Origin: Gliomastix tumulicola | Taxonomy: Eukaryota; Ascomycota; Sordariomycetes; Hypocreales; Bionectriaceae | Length of the DNA stretch: 64,000 nt | Assembly (NCBI GenBank): GCA_001599755.1 | Contig: BCHX01000004.1 | Coordinates: forward strand, 4,216,001 to 4,280,000 | Reading direction: 5' to 3' | Shown: one piece after another, positions 48,076 to 60,173 of the stretch | How positions within the stretch are numbered: the first letter of the stretch is position 1 | How the letters are laid out: each line of letters begins with the position of its first letter | Notes under the pieces: model-generated | What the model was told of the DNA's origin: nothing | The model's database searches: none | The model's input: the letters and a program-made list of their open reading frames with translations, nothing else | Position numbers and translations under genes: made by a program

Positions 48076-51000
48076 TTAATCCTCCGTCGTGTCCATCGCA
48101 CTATCCTGAAGCTTCTCCTTGGCGGCCTGCACCTTCTCGGCCTTCCACTTCTCGATCTTCTCCTTTAGCTCCACCATCGGGATAACGTCGTCTATGGTCA
48201 TGGGCTGCCTGGTGAAGGGATCCTTGGGGTCGCTGAGCAGGTGCTGGGCGATGGTGGACTTGTCGACGATGTGCTTGCTGGGCAGGAGGACGGGATCCGT
48301 CATGAGGTCGCCCATGATGGGGTCCTCGAACTCGCTTGGGATCTCGCCGAGGTCCATCTCGGCCTGGTCGAGGAGCTGCTTGGACTGGACGAAGCGGACC
48401 TTGAGCTTATCCCACTTGGCGATCTCGGCCGGGTCCATCTGGTTGCGCTTGCGGAGGATGTGCGACACGCGGTCGAGCACGTCGGGCTTGTACGAGCGGC
48501 CGTCGGCGGCGACGGCGTCGATGAAGACGGACGAGGAGCCCAGGTTGAGGTAGATCTCGACAAAGTCGGAAAGCAGCTGGATCGGGCGGAAGTGATACTT
48601 GTCCTTGTCGCGCACGCTGAGCTCGGCGCTGGCCTTCGCGCCGGCCAGCGTCTCGAGGTTGTAGTTGAGCATGCTCGCCAGACGCGTCACGATCTCGGGC
48701 ATCGTGAAAGACTCGCCTAGCGCCTCGGTGAAGAGCTTCATCATCTCGAGCGTCTCGTTGGCGAGCTGCATGTACGACGTGGCTTGGTTTCCAAGGGTCT
48801 GGAGCTCCTCCTCTTTCTTCTGGCGATTCTCAACCGACATGGAGGGGTCCTCCAGCTCGATCTCGATGCTTCGAATCTTGGGGAACTTGGTGAAGGCCTC
48901 GTCGAGCACGTACGTGGCGTCGTTCAACAGCATGTTGACGAAGCGCACAAAGAACTCTTTGTTGACCCTAGGAACCATGTTAGTGAATGACCGTAACAGA
49001 AGCTTCATTTGTCACAAAGGTGCAACATACTTGCTTTCACGACGCAGCTGCTGCTGATAGACGTCGTTGACCCAGACACACTTGATGACCTGGAAAATCT
49101 CGTAGCGGATGTTGAACTTGTCGTAGAACTGCGTGTTAGCACCCGTCGACTCGCACTCAATATAGAACTTCATCAACGCGTGAAGCAGGTAGTCGTTGGC
49201 GAACTTCATCGATACGAGTTGATCGCCGAGGACACCCTTCTTTAGATGCATGAAAGGCCAGGTGCCCGAGAACAGCAGCGTTACAAGAGATGACTTGACG
49301 TAGGGGTTCTTGATGTACTCGGATGACCGCAAGAGCGTGATGCAGAGAGCAGCCAGCTCCTCACCGACCGCGCTAAGAAGAATCTTGGGAAGCCATCTTG
49401 TAGCAAGTCAGTACGAAGTTACCGCAAGGCTGCCAAGGAGTTAAGTACCTGAAGACGAATTTGAAGTTATCGACGATGTTCTGGAGTGCGTACTCAGGGA
49501 TGCATGCAAAGGTGCTATTGTGTTCGATAGACAGTGGAAGGCTGTGCAGGTTAGAAAGCTTGACCTCTTCTTTGAAGTACTCGGTATAGAACTTACTGAA
49601 TCTGCTCGCTTTCCTTGCCCGGCTTGTAGTCCGTCCCCGTAGCGATCCGCAGCAGCCAAACTGCCACATACCGCATGAATCGCAGCGACGTGCTCTGCAT
49701 CCGCTCGTCGAGCAGCACGCCCTCAATGGCATGCTTCAGGCCGATGGTCTTCTCCAGTACCGAGGTGTGTCTCTTCATCGACACCTCGTACATGGCGAGC
49801 TGCTGAGGCGAATTGACCAATTTCGGCCGCTCTGCCTCCATGGTCTTAATGTGTCTCTCAAGATACTTGATCTCTCGGTCTAGGTTCTTGAGTTGGGAGT
49901 TGGTCGCCTCGCTTCCGTAGTGGTGCGCCGCCAGCGTCAGGAAAAAGGCCTCGGAGATGAAATTCGAATCGCCAGGTTCTTTCTCGGCGTAGAATCTATC
50001 GGCCGTCGCCTGGTCGGCGTTGATCTTGGTCTCGTCTGAGATGTTTACCCGAGGAGCGCGCTTGAAATACTTGACATCGATTTTGTCGATCTTACTGAAG
50101 TCGTTATCCATGAAGGGCTCGCAGAATCGGTCTAGAATGGTCGTCACGTTCATCATGAAGCCGTCCGAGGCCACTTCCCTGGGATCGACCTGCATCGCCC
50201 GTCGTTTGTGGTTCTGGTTTACAATGTAGGCGAACCAGTCTAGGGTTTTGTTCCTCGTCTCTGCGCCAGCGCGAATGAAGGCATTTGTGATGGTGAACAG
50301 GTCGTCCTGATGGGTTCGGAGTACCATTCGTAAAGCGTCCTGGGAGTTCAGAATCCTCGTCTTGTCTAGGGTTCGTGGGCTGGGGAAATAGCTCTTGATC
50401 GCTTCTGGTTGTAACGGCGAGAGGCGGAATAAGGGTCCAAGGAGGGTGTGCTTCTCGATGCCCACTGCCGACTGCGCCATGTTGAAGGTAGGGAGTTTTG
50501 CGAGATTGACCACGAGCGTGGGGAATCGGCTGTAGGTTATCATGGCCTAGTGATTGCAGAAAGATTAGACCTGAACTCAGGCACAGCGTTTGAGGGACCG
50601 TGTTGCGGCCGGAGGCTACGCAAAAGGACCTACCTGCACGTATTTCTTATAGTCGTCTTCCATCGACATCGTACCCAGCTTGGTGCAGATCACATTCATG
50701 GCGTCGTTGAAGAGTGTAGGGAAAGCCTCGTCGTCGTCGAATCGCTTGATGGCCTCCTTGTAGAACTCCAGGTCTATACCCTCCTCGTGGATCGGACCTC
50801 TTAGCACGTACGGCACTAGAGAATTGTTTGCTTGGTCCGAGGAACGTCTAAGGGCAATTGTCAGAGTCAGGCCCTTGAGAATCACCGCGGCCGTTATACT
50901 GCTTACCCAAAGAGGTCAGGAAGTGTGAAGGAGAAGAGACTATAGCTCAATGCCAACCTCTTAGCCTCCTCGTGTGCCTCCAGCCTCGGGCCACTCGTAG

Positions 51001-51823
51001 TCTTGCTTGATAGCAGCGCTTTGCAAGCGCGCTTCCAGCACGGTAGCAAATAGTCCATGAGGGGCTTGTCGGGCTGCCACGAGTTGGTAGCCTCATGAAT
51101 TGCCTGCTCCAGGTTTCCCGTGTTTAGCTTGAGCGACTCCTCGGTATCGTTCAGCTCCTGGTTGAGGTTCGGTAGGAAGATGAGCCGGTGCCCGCCGCTG
51201 ACCATCGTGTGCGGGTTGAGCGTCACCCTGAAGATGCCGGTCAGCGTGCGGTGCACGTAGTCCTCGTCCGACTCGGCAGTCGCGGCGGGCGGCGGAGGGT
51301 TCGGCTTGCGCGCGGGCGCTGGTTGGTGCGAGTCAACATCAGCCTCGTGTGACGCTGGGCGCTTCCTGGAGGGACGGAGTGCTGCTGTACCTGTTGAGCT
51401 CGACTGATCCGCTCCCGCCGGGCCGTTGTTGCTGTCCTTCCTGACGCCTAGCTGGGAGAAGGGATTCTGAGTCGATGAAGCCGCCGCCGCTGGCGTGGCA
51501 GCTGGCGTGCTGGATGTCGAGGCTGTCGGGTCCGCTGGAGGGGTAGCGGCGGCGGGTGTCGATGCGGATGCGGTGGCTTTGGAGGGATCTTGGTTATCTT
51601 GTTCCGGCTTGGGCGTCGATGACGAAGGACCCCCCAGCTTTGCGAGGCGCCGTGCCCTGATCTTTGAATCCTCAGAGTGTTAGCCATCTGATCTCCCTTG
51701 AATGTTGCCCGAAGAGCCCTGATGGGCTGAGCCCAGTATGTCCAATGTGTTCCGTACCTGCGCCATCTTCTCCTTGTCTGGTCCATCACCGCCCGTCCAC
51801 GAGGGCTGCTCGTTGGGATCCAT
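48076..51823 (-). CDS. UFD2: ubiquitin conjugation factor E4 (Ufd2, U-box ligase)
   Basis: Seven exons on the minus strand: 51823-51758, 51661-50907, 50847-50634, 50546-49597, 49541-49449, 49396-49031, 48967-48076 (1111 aa). Residues about 23-165 are a Pro/Ser/Thr/Ala-rich linker. From about 180 comes the Ufd2 core of helical repeats (for example LMDYLLPCWKRACKALL, SLVPYVLRGPIHEEGID, FFLTLAAHHYGSEA, LPKILLSAVGEELAALC). The C-terminal U-box starts at about 1028 (FEDPIMGDLMTDPVLLPS, FTRQPMTIDDVIPM). Family knowledge: Ufd2 extends ubiquitin chains on substrates of the ubiquitin-fusion-degradation and ERAD routes and works with Cdc48 in cytosol and nucleus. All splice phases agree across the six introns (52-96 bp). 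The next gene upstream on the same strand is a RING/TRAF-type protein. Confidence 0.95.
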
Positions 51824-53105
51824 GATATGCGAAAGCTCCAGCAGTCGTGTATCGTCTAAAGAAACCAAAAGATCGCGTATCGCAGCTCGAAGGAAACGGA
51901 TTAGGGGTCGCGGTGGCTGTCGTGATGTTGTGAGGTTGGGAAAGTGAAGGTTCAGGCTCTCGGGCTCGCACACAAGGCTGACAAGGAGGTTTAGCGGCAG
52001 AGCTCGCCACTATTAACGGTGACCTCACTAGAAAGGTCGGCCCAGGGAGGTACAAGTGGGGACGACAGATCCGCTCCAGGCGCCGATTGCGGGGCTGACA
52101 AGCGCTAAAGGGTGCTCTTTCTAGGAGAGAGCGCGTGCGAGCGTGTCGGTGACAGCGGGAGCGATTCAATGCCTGCCTGGGCGAGCGAGTAAGTATGCTA
52201 CACTGGTAGAGAATCGCTGAGGCGACGCAGAGCGGTCACAGCTGGGAGATCCTTGAACAGCTGCACGGTTGTGCTGCTGTGTGACCCCGCTCGACAACGT
52301 ACCAATCAGTCGGTGTTCCTTGCCTGACTAAGCAGCCAAACAGTAGCTTGGTACCTCCCGATAAGACAATATCGGTCAGCCGCAGTGGCGATGGCTGGAT
52401 GTGAGACAGAGGAAGAACCAGAGAAGATCCGCTTCGCCCGGGGTTAAGGACGCGAAGGGGGTATATGAGGACTGGATGGAAGACCGCAGAGAAGAAAGGA
52501 ACGGATTCCAGAAGATCGGGCTTGCGTGTGTGCGTTGGGAGAAACTCCGCTGCTCCAGGGAAGCCGCGTTTGGGTCGTGCAGTCGAAACTCCGCCAGAAG
52601 CTTCCACAGCAAGGGTGGCCAATTATTGCTAAGCACCGGCGCCGGGTGGCTGCATGTCTCGCTCATGGCTACCTGCTAGGCAGCTTATTATCCTTCCAGC
52701 TTTTTAGGAAAGGCCCGAGTTGACGCATCTGGACCTCGTTAGTGTTGATACACACCTGAGAGTTTCAAACGAGGCCGTGGTTGCAGCATATCATCCAAAA
52801 GACTCAGTCCTATGTTTGACACGACTGTATGTTACATATATCCGGCTATACTCAAAACGTACTTTCTTAGGTATAGGAGACCGTCCTCGGGACTCTTTCA
52901 CGGTCCGGCGGAGAAGACAAACACCGAGACAACTCCATACTCCTAAGACATGATACCTTGACAGCAAAGCAAACGCCCAGTCCTACCCGTAAATCCCATT
53001 TGGGCACGATAATTTGCGGTGAACATATAGCTCAGGGAAGGGGAAAAAAAGAAGAAAATCTAGGGGGAAAAAGGGGGATGGTGGAGGGTATAATGACTAT
53101 AGGTA
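51824..53105. other. intergenic region upstream of UFD2
   Basis: About 1.3 kb between the UFD2 start and the end of the RING/TRAF gene. Only short overlapping frames (up to 128 codons) without motifs. An A/G-rich stretch lies at about 53035-53085, near the end of the RING/TRAF gene. No RNA gene seen. Confidence 0.55.
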
Positions 53106-54752
53106 CTATAACCGTGGTAGATCGACATCCGACCCTGAAGACCGCCGCCGCTCTGGCAACACGGCAGTCATGTCGCCAGCGCTCTCGCGGCGGATCGTAG
53201 TCGAGGCACCCGCCGCTGAATTGTTGGCGGCCCTGATACGGCCCTCCTCGCGGCTCCTATTGAGCAGCCAGTTAACATGCATGCGGATCATATTGATGTT
53301 GTTCCGCAGCTCCGTGACCTCCTCGCGGATGGGCATGACCTGGTTCATGGTCCACATGCTCTGCCGCGCCTCGAGATGCGTGAGGTTCTGGTGCACCTCC
53401 TCGAAGCCGGCGTCGAGGTCCTGCATGGTCCGGTTGTCGCTGATGAGGCCATCGCCACCGCCACCGCCCCGGCGTTCCAATAGCGTCGCGAGGCTGTGCG
53501 CCGCCTCGTCCTGCCGGGTGCGCATCTCCTGCATCTCGGCCGTGAGGTCGGTGTAAGACTGGATCACGTCGCGCTGCGAGCGGATGACGATGCCTGACGC
53601 CGTCTCGGGGTGGAACGCGCAGGCAGCGAGATGTTCCGCAAGCTGTCCGCGCTCCATGCGAACTGGACACCCGAGGTCCAGGTACGTGCAGCCGACCTCG
53701 ATGCCGTCACAGTCGAACTCGTGATGTTGAGTCATTGTCGAGCGCACGACTAGCTGCCAGCATGAGTCACACCGCGTCTGGGACTTGGGACACGAGAACA
53801 GATGGTAATCCCTGTCGGCCTCCTGGATCGTGTCGTCGCAGTACTTGCAACTAATGTCATGATGCTGGCACTTGTCGTCTGCAGGCTTGTGACGAACCCT
53901 CTTGTCGCATTTGGCGTCGGGGCAGTGGTAATCCCTGAATCGACACTCGTTGGTAGCGTGGCTTTCGATGAGGTCCCGGCGCATCGTCCTGCTGCAGCCC
54001 CTGTTTCGATGCGGGCACTTGACGACGAGGCTGTTAAGCTGCGTGCGGATCAACCTCGCCGCACTGAAGCAGTCCGACCACGACAGGGCGTCTCTATCGA
54101 TCGGGCATGCCGTGCCCGACGGACTCGAGTCAATGCTCCTCCGTAAGCATCTGTAACAAAACGTATGGTCGCACGGCGTAGTGACGGGATCGACTAGCGG
54201 ATCATGACATATGGGGCAGAGGAGGTTCGGGTCTGGGTCGGGCTCGTAGGTCAGCGAGTACATGTCGAAGATGCACTCGCCGCCGTACTTCTTCGGTATA
54301 TCGAGAGATGACGGATGAGGCGGCATGAGAGGACCGGATCTCCTGCCTCCCAGCCCACTGTTAGTCGCCCTGTCGCCCGAGGGCATCGGCCTTATGCGAC
54401 CCAAGGCTGGGCGGTCATCCTGCGCGAAGCCATTCTGGCGGCGCTGCCCTACAGCGTAGAACGGATCAGGCGACGGGGGCCGCACGAGGCTCGTGACGAG
54501 ATCCGGCGTCGGGGACGTCCGTCGCATATTCCTCCTCGCGAAGCGGCGTGCGGCCGCGGGGCTCATGCGGTATCCATCATCGCTCGAAGAATCCGACGTT
54601 CGCGACTCTCGACGGACGGTCTGCGTCTGCTGTCTGGTATCGATCGCGAGCGTCGGCAAGCTGGTGGTGCTGCTACCGTTGCTGGCAGCAGGCGCAGGCA
54701 CCGCAACAATCTCAACGACGGGTTCTGCTATTATTGGTGGGTTCGCTTCCAT
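53106..54752 (-). CDS. RING finger and TRAF-type zinc finger protein (likely E3 ligase)
   Basis: One exon, 548 aa from ATG 54752 (MEANPP); the frame is open a little further upstream but has no ATG there and meets a stop. An N-terminal disordered part with Ser/Arg blocks precedes a C3HC4 RING at about 179-219 (CPICHDPLVDPV, CDHTFCYRCLRR, CPID). Then come TRAF-type zinc fingers at about 235-360 with regularly spaced Cys/His (CPHRNRGCSRTMRRDLIESH, CRFRDYHCPD, CTYLDLGCPVRMERGQLAEHLAAC). The C-terminal third is a predicted coiled coil (TELRNNINMIRMHVNWLL), but there is no MATH domain. Family knowledge: such RING-TRAF proteins act as ubiquitin ligases in animals; fungal members are largely uncharacterised. 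A first exon farther upstream cannot be excluded. Confidence 0.88.
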   Translation of the reverse strand: MEANPPIIAEPVVEIVAVPAPAASNGSSTTSLPTLAIDTRQQTQTVRRESRTSDSSSDDGYRMSPAAARRFARRNMRRTSPTPDLVTSLVRPPSPDPFYAVGQRRQNGFAQDDRPALGRIRPMPSGDRATNSGLGGRRSGPLMPPHPSSLDIPKKYGGECIFDMYSLTYEPDPDPNLLCPICHDPLVDPVTTPCDHTFCYRCLRRSIDSSPSGTACPIDRDALSWSDCFSAARLIRTQLNSLVVKCPHRNRGCSRTMRRDLIESHATNECRFRDYHCPDAKCDKRVRHKPADDKCQHHDISCKYCDDTIQEADRDYHLFSCPKSQTRCDSCWQLVVRSTMTQHHEFDCDGIEVGCTYLDLGCPVRMERGQLAEHLAACAFHPETASGIVIRSQRDVIQSYTDLTAEMQEMRTRQDEAAHSLATLLERRGGGGGDGLISDNRTMQDLDAGFEEVHQNLTHLEARQSMWTMNQVMPIREEVTELRNNINMIRMHVNWLLNRSREEGRIRAANNSAAGASTTIRRESAGDMTAVLPERRRSSGSDVDLPRL

Positions 54753-56380
54753 GCCTCTGTCGTCGACGGACAAACTGTCCGCTGTCCCTCGGGACACTCA
54801 AAATCCAGTCTATAATTCGATACGACGATGGGGGTCCACCAATGGTGATGCTGCAGTCGGCGACCTTGGAAGCGGTTGGGTGCGCATTTAGGAGGCGACG
54901 TGGGAATGGCGCAGTGACGCCGTGAGGAGTAAGAGGTTGTTGTTGGCTGGCGAAAGGGGGACGGGAGAAAATGGCGACTTTCCCTCTCGTGATCAGCAGC
55001 CGGAGTTCCAATTGTGTCGAATTCGGCATGAGAATGGTGGATGATCCAGCCGAGTGGAGGGGACCCTGAACGCCGTTTTGTTCCAGTGTGTCACACAGAA
55101 TTGGCTGGGGGATGTGCCTCTCAGTGTTGGGGGACTTGGGGCCAGCGCCAATTACAGGCACTTACAGCGGTCAACCTGGATGGACCCTGGGATTTAGCGG
55201 CCTGCAGCGGGGTCAGACTGAGACTGTACCGGGCGGCAGTTGGGAGCGTCAGCACGTGACAAAATGAGGACCGCAGAATGCCGCAGGTTACGTGGAGTGG
55301 CCTCTAACCATTAATGTCTGCCGTCGTCATCCTCTGCTCATACGGGGCAGATGCCCATCTTTGCCTCTGTTTGGCCGCGCCTTGACTCGTATCATCCTGA
55401 CATCAATCACGATCCCGAGCCTTTCTTTGCAAACCTCGTCATCAGGGTTGGACCTCAAAGGGGAATCGCGTGCAAATGGACGCAAACAGCACCTCGTTCG
55501 CCATCATAGCCGAAGGCGAATTGCCTCAAAATATGCTGTCAGCAGCTCGGCGAGAACTCCAAGTTGTTACTCCGGATGCCTGAGGCTCTTATAATCAACG
55601 TTGTCTGGCTATCATCGGAGATTCGACACTAGAAAAAACGCAGTCGTTCTTGCTCAATATGACTCGTAGTCACTTCTAGGTCTACATTTTCTGACAACGA
55701 ATCATTACTACTTAAGTATCCAATAACTACTACATTTTACTTGTTCATCTGACCATCGCTGCTGCCTGGGACGCCTTGCTGGACCTTGCTTGAACGCCTC
55801 GCCTGATACCCCCACCCTCGACACTTCTCCGTGTCAGCCCGAGTCTGACTGCATGTCGAGCCCCCGTATTGGATGCACACGAGCAACTTCTACAGTGCAT
55901 ACGTCGCAGATCCAACCAATCGCACTCCAGAATTGGCCACTGAGGGTGTGGTCATCTCTCCGCCATAAGTCTAGTTCGTTCAGCCCTAGGATCGCGATGC
56001 AGCCCACTCGTTCAGTTCGAACTGCCGTTGGTCCTTGGTTCGCTATGCCTTGCATCTTCGTGACTCCAGAAGATGACTGCTAAGCCGCGTAGACTTCCTA
56101 ATAGGTAAGATATGTGTTGCCTCGTCTCGCTGACTATAAAAGGGCGGACGTTTGTGCAACAATCCGCTTGCCTCGTCCTCTCTGCCTCTTTCTCTTGTGT
56201 TCCCCTTGCATATTGAGCCGCATTTACCCCTCTTTCTCGAGACGCCGAGTCCGTCCGTCTCCTAGGTAAGGCATAGAGTGTCTACATATTCTCTCGTTTC
56301 CTGTCCCATCTTCTGCTTGGGCTTCAGAGCCTGCTCACCACCCTCGTTTTCTGTTTTCTACCCCAAATCCCCTTGTCAGT
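54753..56380. other. divergent promoter region between the RING/TRAF gene and the calpain gene
   Basis: About 1.6 kb. A clear TATA box lies at 56135-56142 for the calpain gene, with pyrimidine-rich sequence just after it (56160-56270). No coding sequence, tRNA or repeat is supported. Confidence 0.6.
56135..56142 (+). promoter_or_regulatory. TATA box of the calpain-like gene
   Basis: TATAAAAG, about 240 bp before the ATG at 56381. A C/T-rich stretch follows at about 30-120 bp, as expected for a fungal transcription start and leader. No ATG occurs between the TATA box and the start codon. Confidence 0.6.
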
Positions 56381-59367
56381 ATGCCTCTACCTCCTCCCCC
56401 TGGCGGGTTTCGACAGCCGCCTCCCTGGCCAAGCAAAAGATCGAAGACTCTGCACCCTCAGGCCGCAGTGTCTCGCTTCTGGTACCGGTACCATAGTCGA
56501 ACGCCCGGCAAGATCACCTCCATCCTTCCGAGGGAGCTATATAAGAACGTTGCCAGGAGCGACGGAGAGCCGCAGGCCAACCGGCGCAACGCCGGCCAGA
56601 GCTACGAGAAGGCGCGGGCCGAGTGTATCGCCAAGGTGCGTGCGGCCGTCGAGCAGTGTGAACGGACCAACACGCGGTTCTACGACTGTGGGTTCGATAT
56701 TGAGACCGACTTCAACTCGTCGGACCTCTACTGCCTCAACGGTCTTCTCTCGGATGAGTCTGATGAGTCCGGCAACGAGGAAGAGGAAGGGTTCTGGGGT
56801 CCTAGGCACGGGCTGCCAGGCAGGTCCCAGCAGGTAAAGGAGTCCCTCCGGACGCTGCGGGACAGCGGTCTGCTTGCAGACCAGCAAGTAACCGTGAACA
56901 TGAACAACCTCGAACGCTATGTCTCCCCCCAGCAGCAGCAGCAGCATCAGAAGCACCAGCAAAGCCAGAGACCAAAGAAGTGCCGCGCCTTCGGGTCGTC
57001 CTACCGTACCCTCCCCAAGTCCATCCACCGTCTCGACTGGATCTTCGAGAACCCCAAGTTCACGGTGGACGGATACTCCTGCTCCGACATCAAGCAGGGC
57101 GGTGTCGGCGACTGTTGGTGGCTTGCTGGTGTTGGCAACATTGCCCACAGGCGAGACCTGATGGAGAAGATATGCGTTGCGCGAGATGAGGAGTGCGGCG
57201 TGTACGGATTCGTCTTCTACCGCGACGGCGAGTGGATATCGACCGTCATTGATGACAATCTTTACATGACGCACGAGGACTTCGCCATGAGCACGGATGT
57301 GTACGATGTGAGCGGTAAGAAAGCCCGTTTGCACAAGAAGCAGAAACAAACCGGCTCCGAATCCCTGTTCTTTGCCAAATGTGAGGACGAGAACGAGACA
57401 TGGCTCCCTCTGCTTGAGAAGGCGGTAAGTCCCCCCTTTGAACCTACTGCATTACTTTCAGAGTAGCACGCTAACATTAAATATAGTATGCCAAAGTCCA
57501 CGGTGACTATGCGGCCATCGAGGGAGGCTGGGCAGGAACAGCTGTAGAAGACCTCACTGGCGGCGTGACGACCATGATGCTCGGCAATTGCGTTCTGCGA
57601 AAGCAGAAACTTTGGCAGGAAATGATTGGTGTAGATGAAGTGAACAGCGAGTTCGTCTTTGCCTTGTCCGCTACGAGCGACTCGGGAGCTCAGCGGAAGA
57701 ATGGCATTGTGATGCGCCATGCCTATTCCATTCTCAAGGCGACAGAGATCGAGGACGACTCTGGGAGGAAGCTCAAGCTTTTGAAAATCAGGTCAGTGAA
57801 TGCACTGCCTTCTTTCCGGCTTTCTTCAAGCCCTAACACAAGATCTAGGAATCCTTGGGGCCAAAGATCCGATGCTGGCTATGGCGTCTGGCACGGCCCA
57901 TGGTCCGACGGCTCCAAGGAATGGACGCCAGAAATCCTCAAGAAACTGGGCCACGAGTTCCGAGATGACGGCGTCTTCTGGATGGCCTTTGAGGATGTCC
58001 TCAGCAACTTCAAATGGATCCATCGAACCCGGCTCTTCGATGAGCGCTGGACTGTGGCTCAGCAGTGGATGAGCACCTCAGTCAGCTGGGTTCCAGGCTT
58101 CCTCAAGTCCAAGTTTGTCGTCGAAATCAAGAAAGAAGGCATGGTAGTCATTGTCCTCTCGACTGTAAGTAACACCCCTCTCCCTACCTTTACGAGCATG
58201 GATGCTGACTCCCACATGAAGCTTGACCAGCGGTACTTCACAGGTCTAGAAGGCATGTACGACTTCAGCCTCGAATTCCAGCTGACGAGTGTCGGTTCGG
58301 ACTCGGTCAACTTCTTCAACAGCAACAGAATCAGCGCCAGCCTCGACATTCGGTCCGTGAACTGCGAGGTCAACCTCAAACCTGGGACATACGAGGTCAT
58401 CCCTAAGGTCACCGCGAGTCACGCCCACTGGCGCAAGCCAGTGGAGCAGGTCGTCATGAATCAGGTCAAGAGCAATCCTGCCAAGCTACGTCAGGTCGGC
58501 ATGCAGTACGACCTGGCCCACGCCAAGGCGGGCGTGCTCGATGAAGACGAGACACAGAGGAAGATAAGGCAGGAGAAGAGACGCAAGGAGAAGGAGAGGT
58601 CGAAGAGCGTCGGGCCGAATCCTAACCCGAACGGCTACCTGGAGGGAGTCGTACAGCGAATCGTGACGACCGTGCAAGAGGAGGTGAGGAGACTGGGTGT
58701 CACCGACAAGAGCAATAATAATAGCAACAGCAGCAAAGGAGAGGAGAAGGAGCGAGGCAGGTCGACACAGAAAGCTCCTGAGAGCAACAGGGAGAGGAGT
58801 GCGACATCTTTTGAGGAGCCTCAGGAAGTCAACAAATTACCCCCAGGTCGATGGCCTGATGATGTAATCACCGACACTAAGGATACCTCAGCAAGAGTGT
58901 CTGAAGAGGGTCCAAAGATTCAGAGGACTGCCTCCAAGAGGGGCAAGGACGCCAAAGTCATTGTCGAGTCTGAAAAGCCGACCAAGGAAGTCGTGCGCGA
59001 GCCGGAACCTATGCCAGCTCCGTTACTTCAACCACCTCTACCAGGACCAGTTGTCCACAACAACGATCCTCCCCCTGCGGAAGCCGACGACTCGAGCTCG
59101 AGCTCAGGCTCTGATTCTGATTCTGACTCTGACTCTGATACCGACTCGGACTCATGGTCGGACTCGGAATCAGAGGAGGACGGAACCGAGCGGCGATGGA
59201 ACCCTGTGTGTGTGATGTGCCTCAGGGTGTATGCCCAGGACAAGGAGGTGTCAGTGAAGCTAGTGGACAGTGATACCGACGGTGAAGCTAAGTCTGCCGA
59301 AGTAGAGGGCTCTGACAAGATGACACAGAAGCAGCCAGCTGTGGTGGAAGCTAAGGCAGAGCCTTGA
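56381..59367 (+). CDS. calpain-like cysteine protease
   Basis: Four exons: 56381-57424, 57487-57791, 57849-58164, 58222-59367 (936 aa). The CysPc domain (about 215-520) has an intact triad: C245 in KQGGVGDCWWLAGVG, H426 in GIVMRHAYSIL and N451 in RNPWGQR, the last codon group joined across intron 2. A calpain beta-sandwich-like region follows (YDFSLEFQLTSVGSDSV, NLKPGTYEVIPKVTAS). The C-terminal 300 residues are charged and disordered: a Lys/Arg/Glu run (RQEKRRKEKERSK) and a Ser-Asp repeat (59093-59178). There is a short polyglutamine tract at about 184-188. No penta-EF-hand is seen, so calcium dependence is uncertain; it is not the PalB/Rim13 type, as no MIT domain is seen. Two introns, 57792-57848 and 58165-58221, are each 57 bp and stop-free, so retention would insert 19 residues in frame. 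Confidence 0.93.
59093..59178. repeat. Ser-Asp repeat-coding tract
   Basis: Alternating TCT/GAT-type codons in the calpain gene code a Ser/Asp-rich acidic run. Such tracts are prone to length change. Confidence 0.8.
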
Positions 59368-60173
59368 GAGACTCTACTAGTGGGTTGGTGGTTCAGGGGT
59401 TGAAGCCAGAGTCTGGATGAGGAATGAAATAATGAATGATTTACGACGAGAGTGAAGGTGACCAGGATACCGCTCTGCTCAGCATTACCCGTGGATTTGA
59501 GGACCAGTCTCAACTCGCAATAGTCGCACAGATAGCTTCAATAATGCCTTGATATTCGCACGTGAGAGGATGGCACATGGGAAGTGGGAAAGCCCATCGT
59601 GGACAGGGAGAATGAACCCCACTTCCACGCCTTAAGCGTCCAGCTGCTAGCCTTCAGTGAGATGACAGCATGGCAGCCCCACAATCCAGCCCCCCATTCT
59701 CGGCCGTTTTCCCCAAATCAGCGGGCCTGACGCCCTGAAGGCGCTGAACGGCTTTGCTGACCTCAGGCCTGGGGCCCCCGAGACTCCGAGAATCAGCCCT
59801 TTCACATGTCAAAATTACGTTCGCGCCGTCATCACGGCCGTCCGCCACGCTTACCAGCGAGTCACGAGGATCTCCCATCGGCTGTCTGCGGCCGAAGAGC
59901 CCTCCCTTTCTGCTTTCGAGATGGCCTCCGAGCCTCCACCTATTCCCGGCCCTTCTGGAATTGACAATCGACAGCTGGCTCTGGGATTGACAATGCACCT
60001 GAATCCCCTCCCTTGGGCTTCTTTCTTTGTCAGCCAACGTCTGTCTGTCTTAACCGCCGACTCCTCGCCCTCGAACGCATCCGTCTGACGGCCATTGCCA
60101 TGAGCCGCGGCGTGCCCGCTCCCCTCCCTCTCTCGATTGTTGATGCGTCTGCGATAATCTATCCTTCGAAGCC
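59368..60173. other. intergenic region between the calpain and lipase-like genes
   Basis: About 800 bp, same-strand neighbours. Short frames only (127 codons at most). The last 200 bp are CT-rich and probably hold the leader of the lipase-like gene. Confidence 0.55.
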
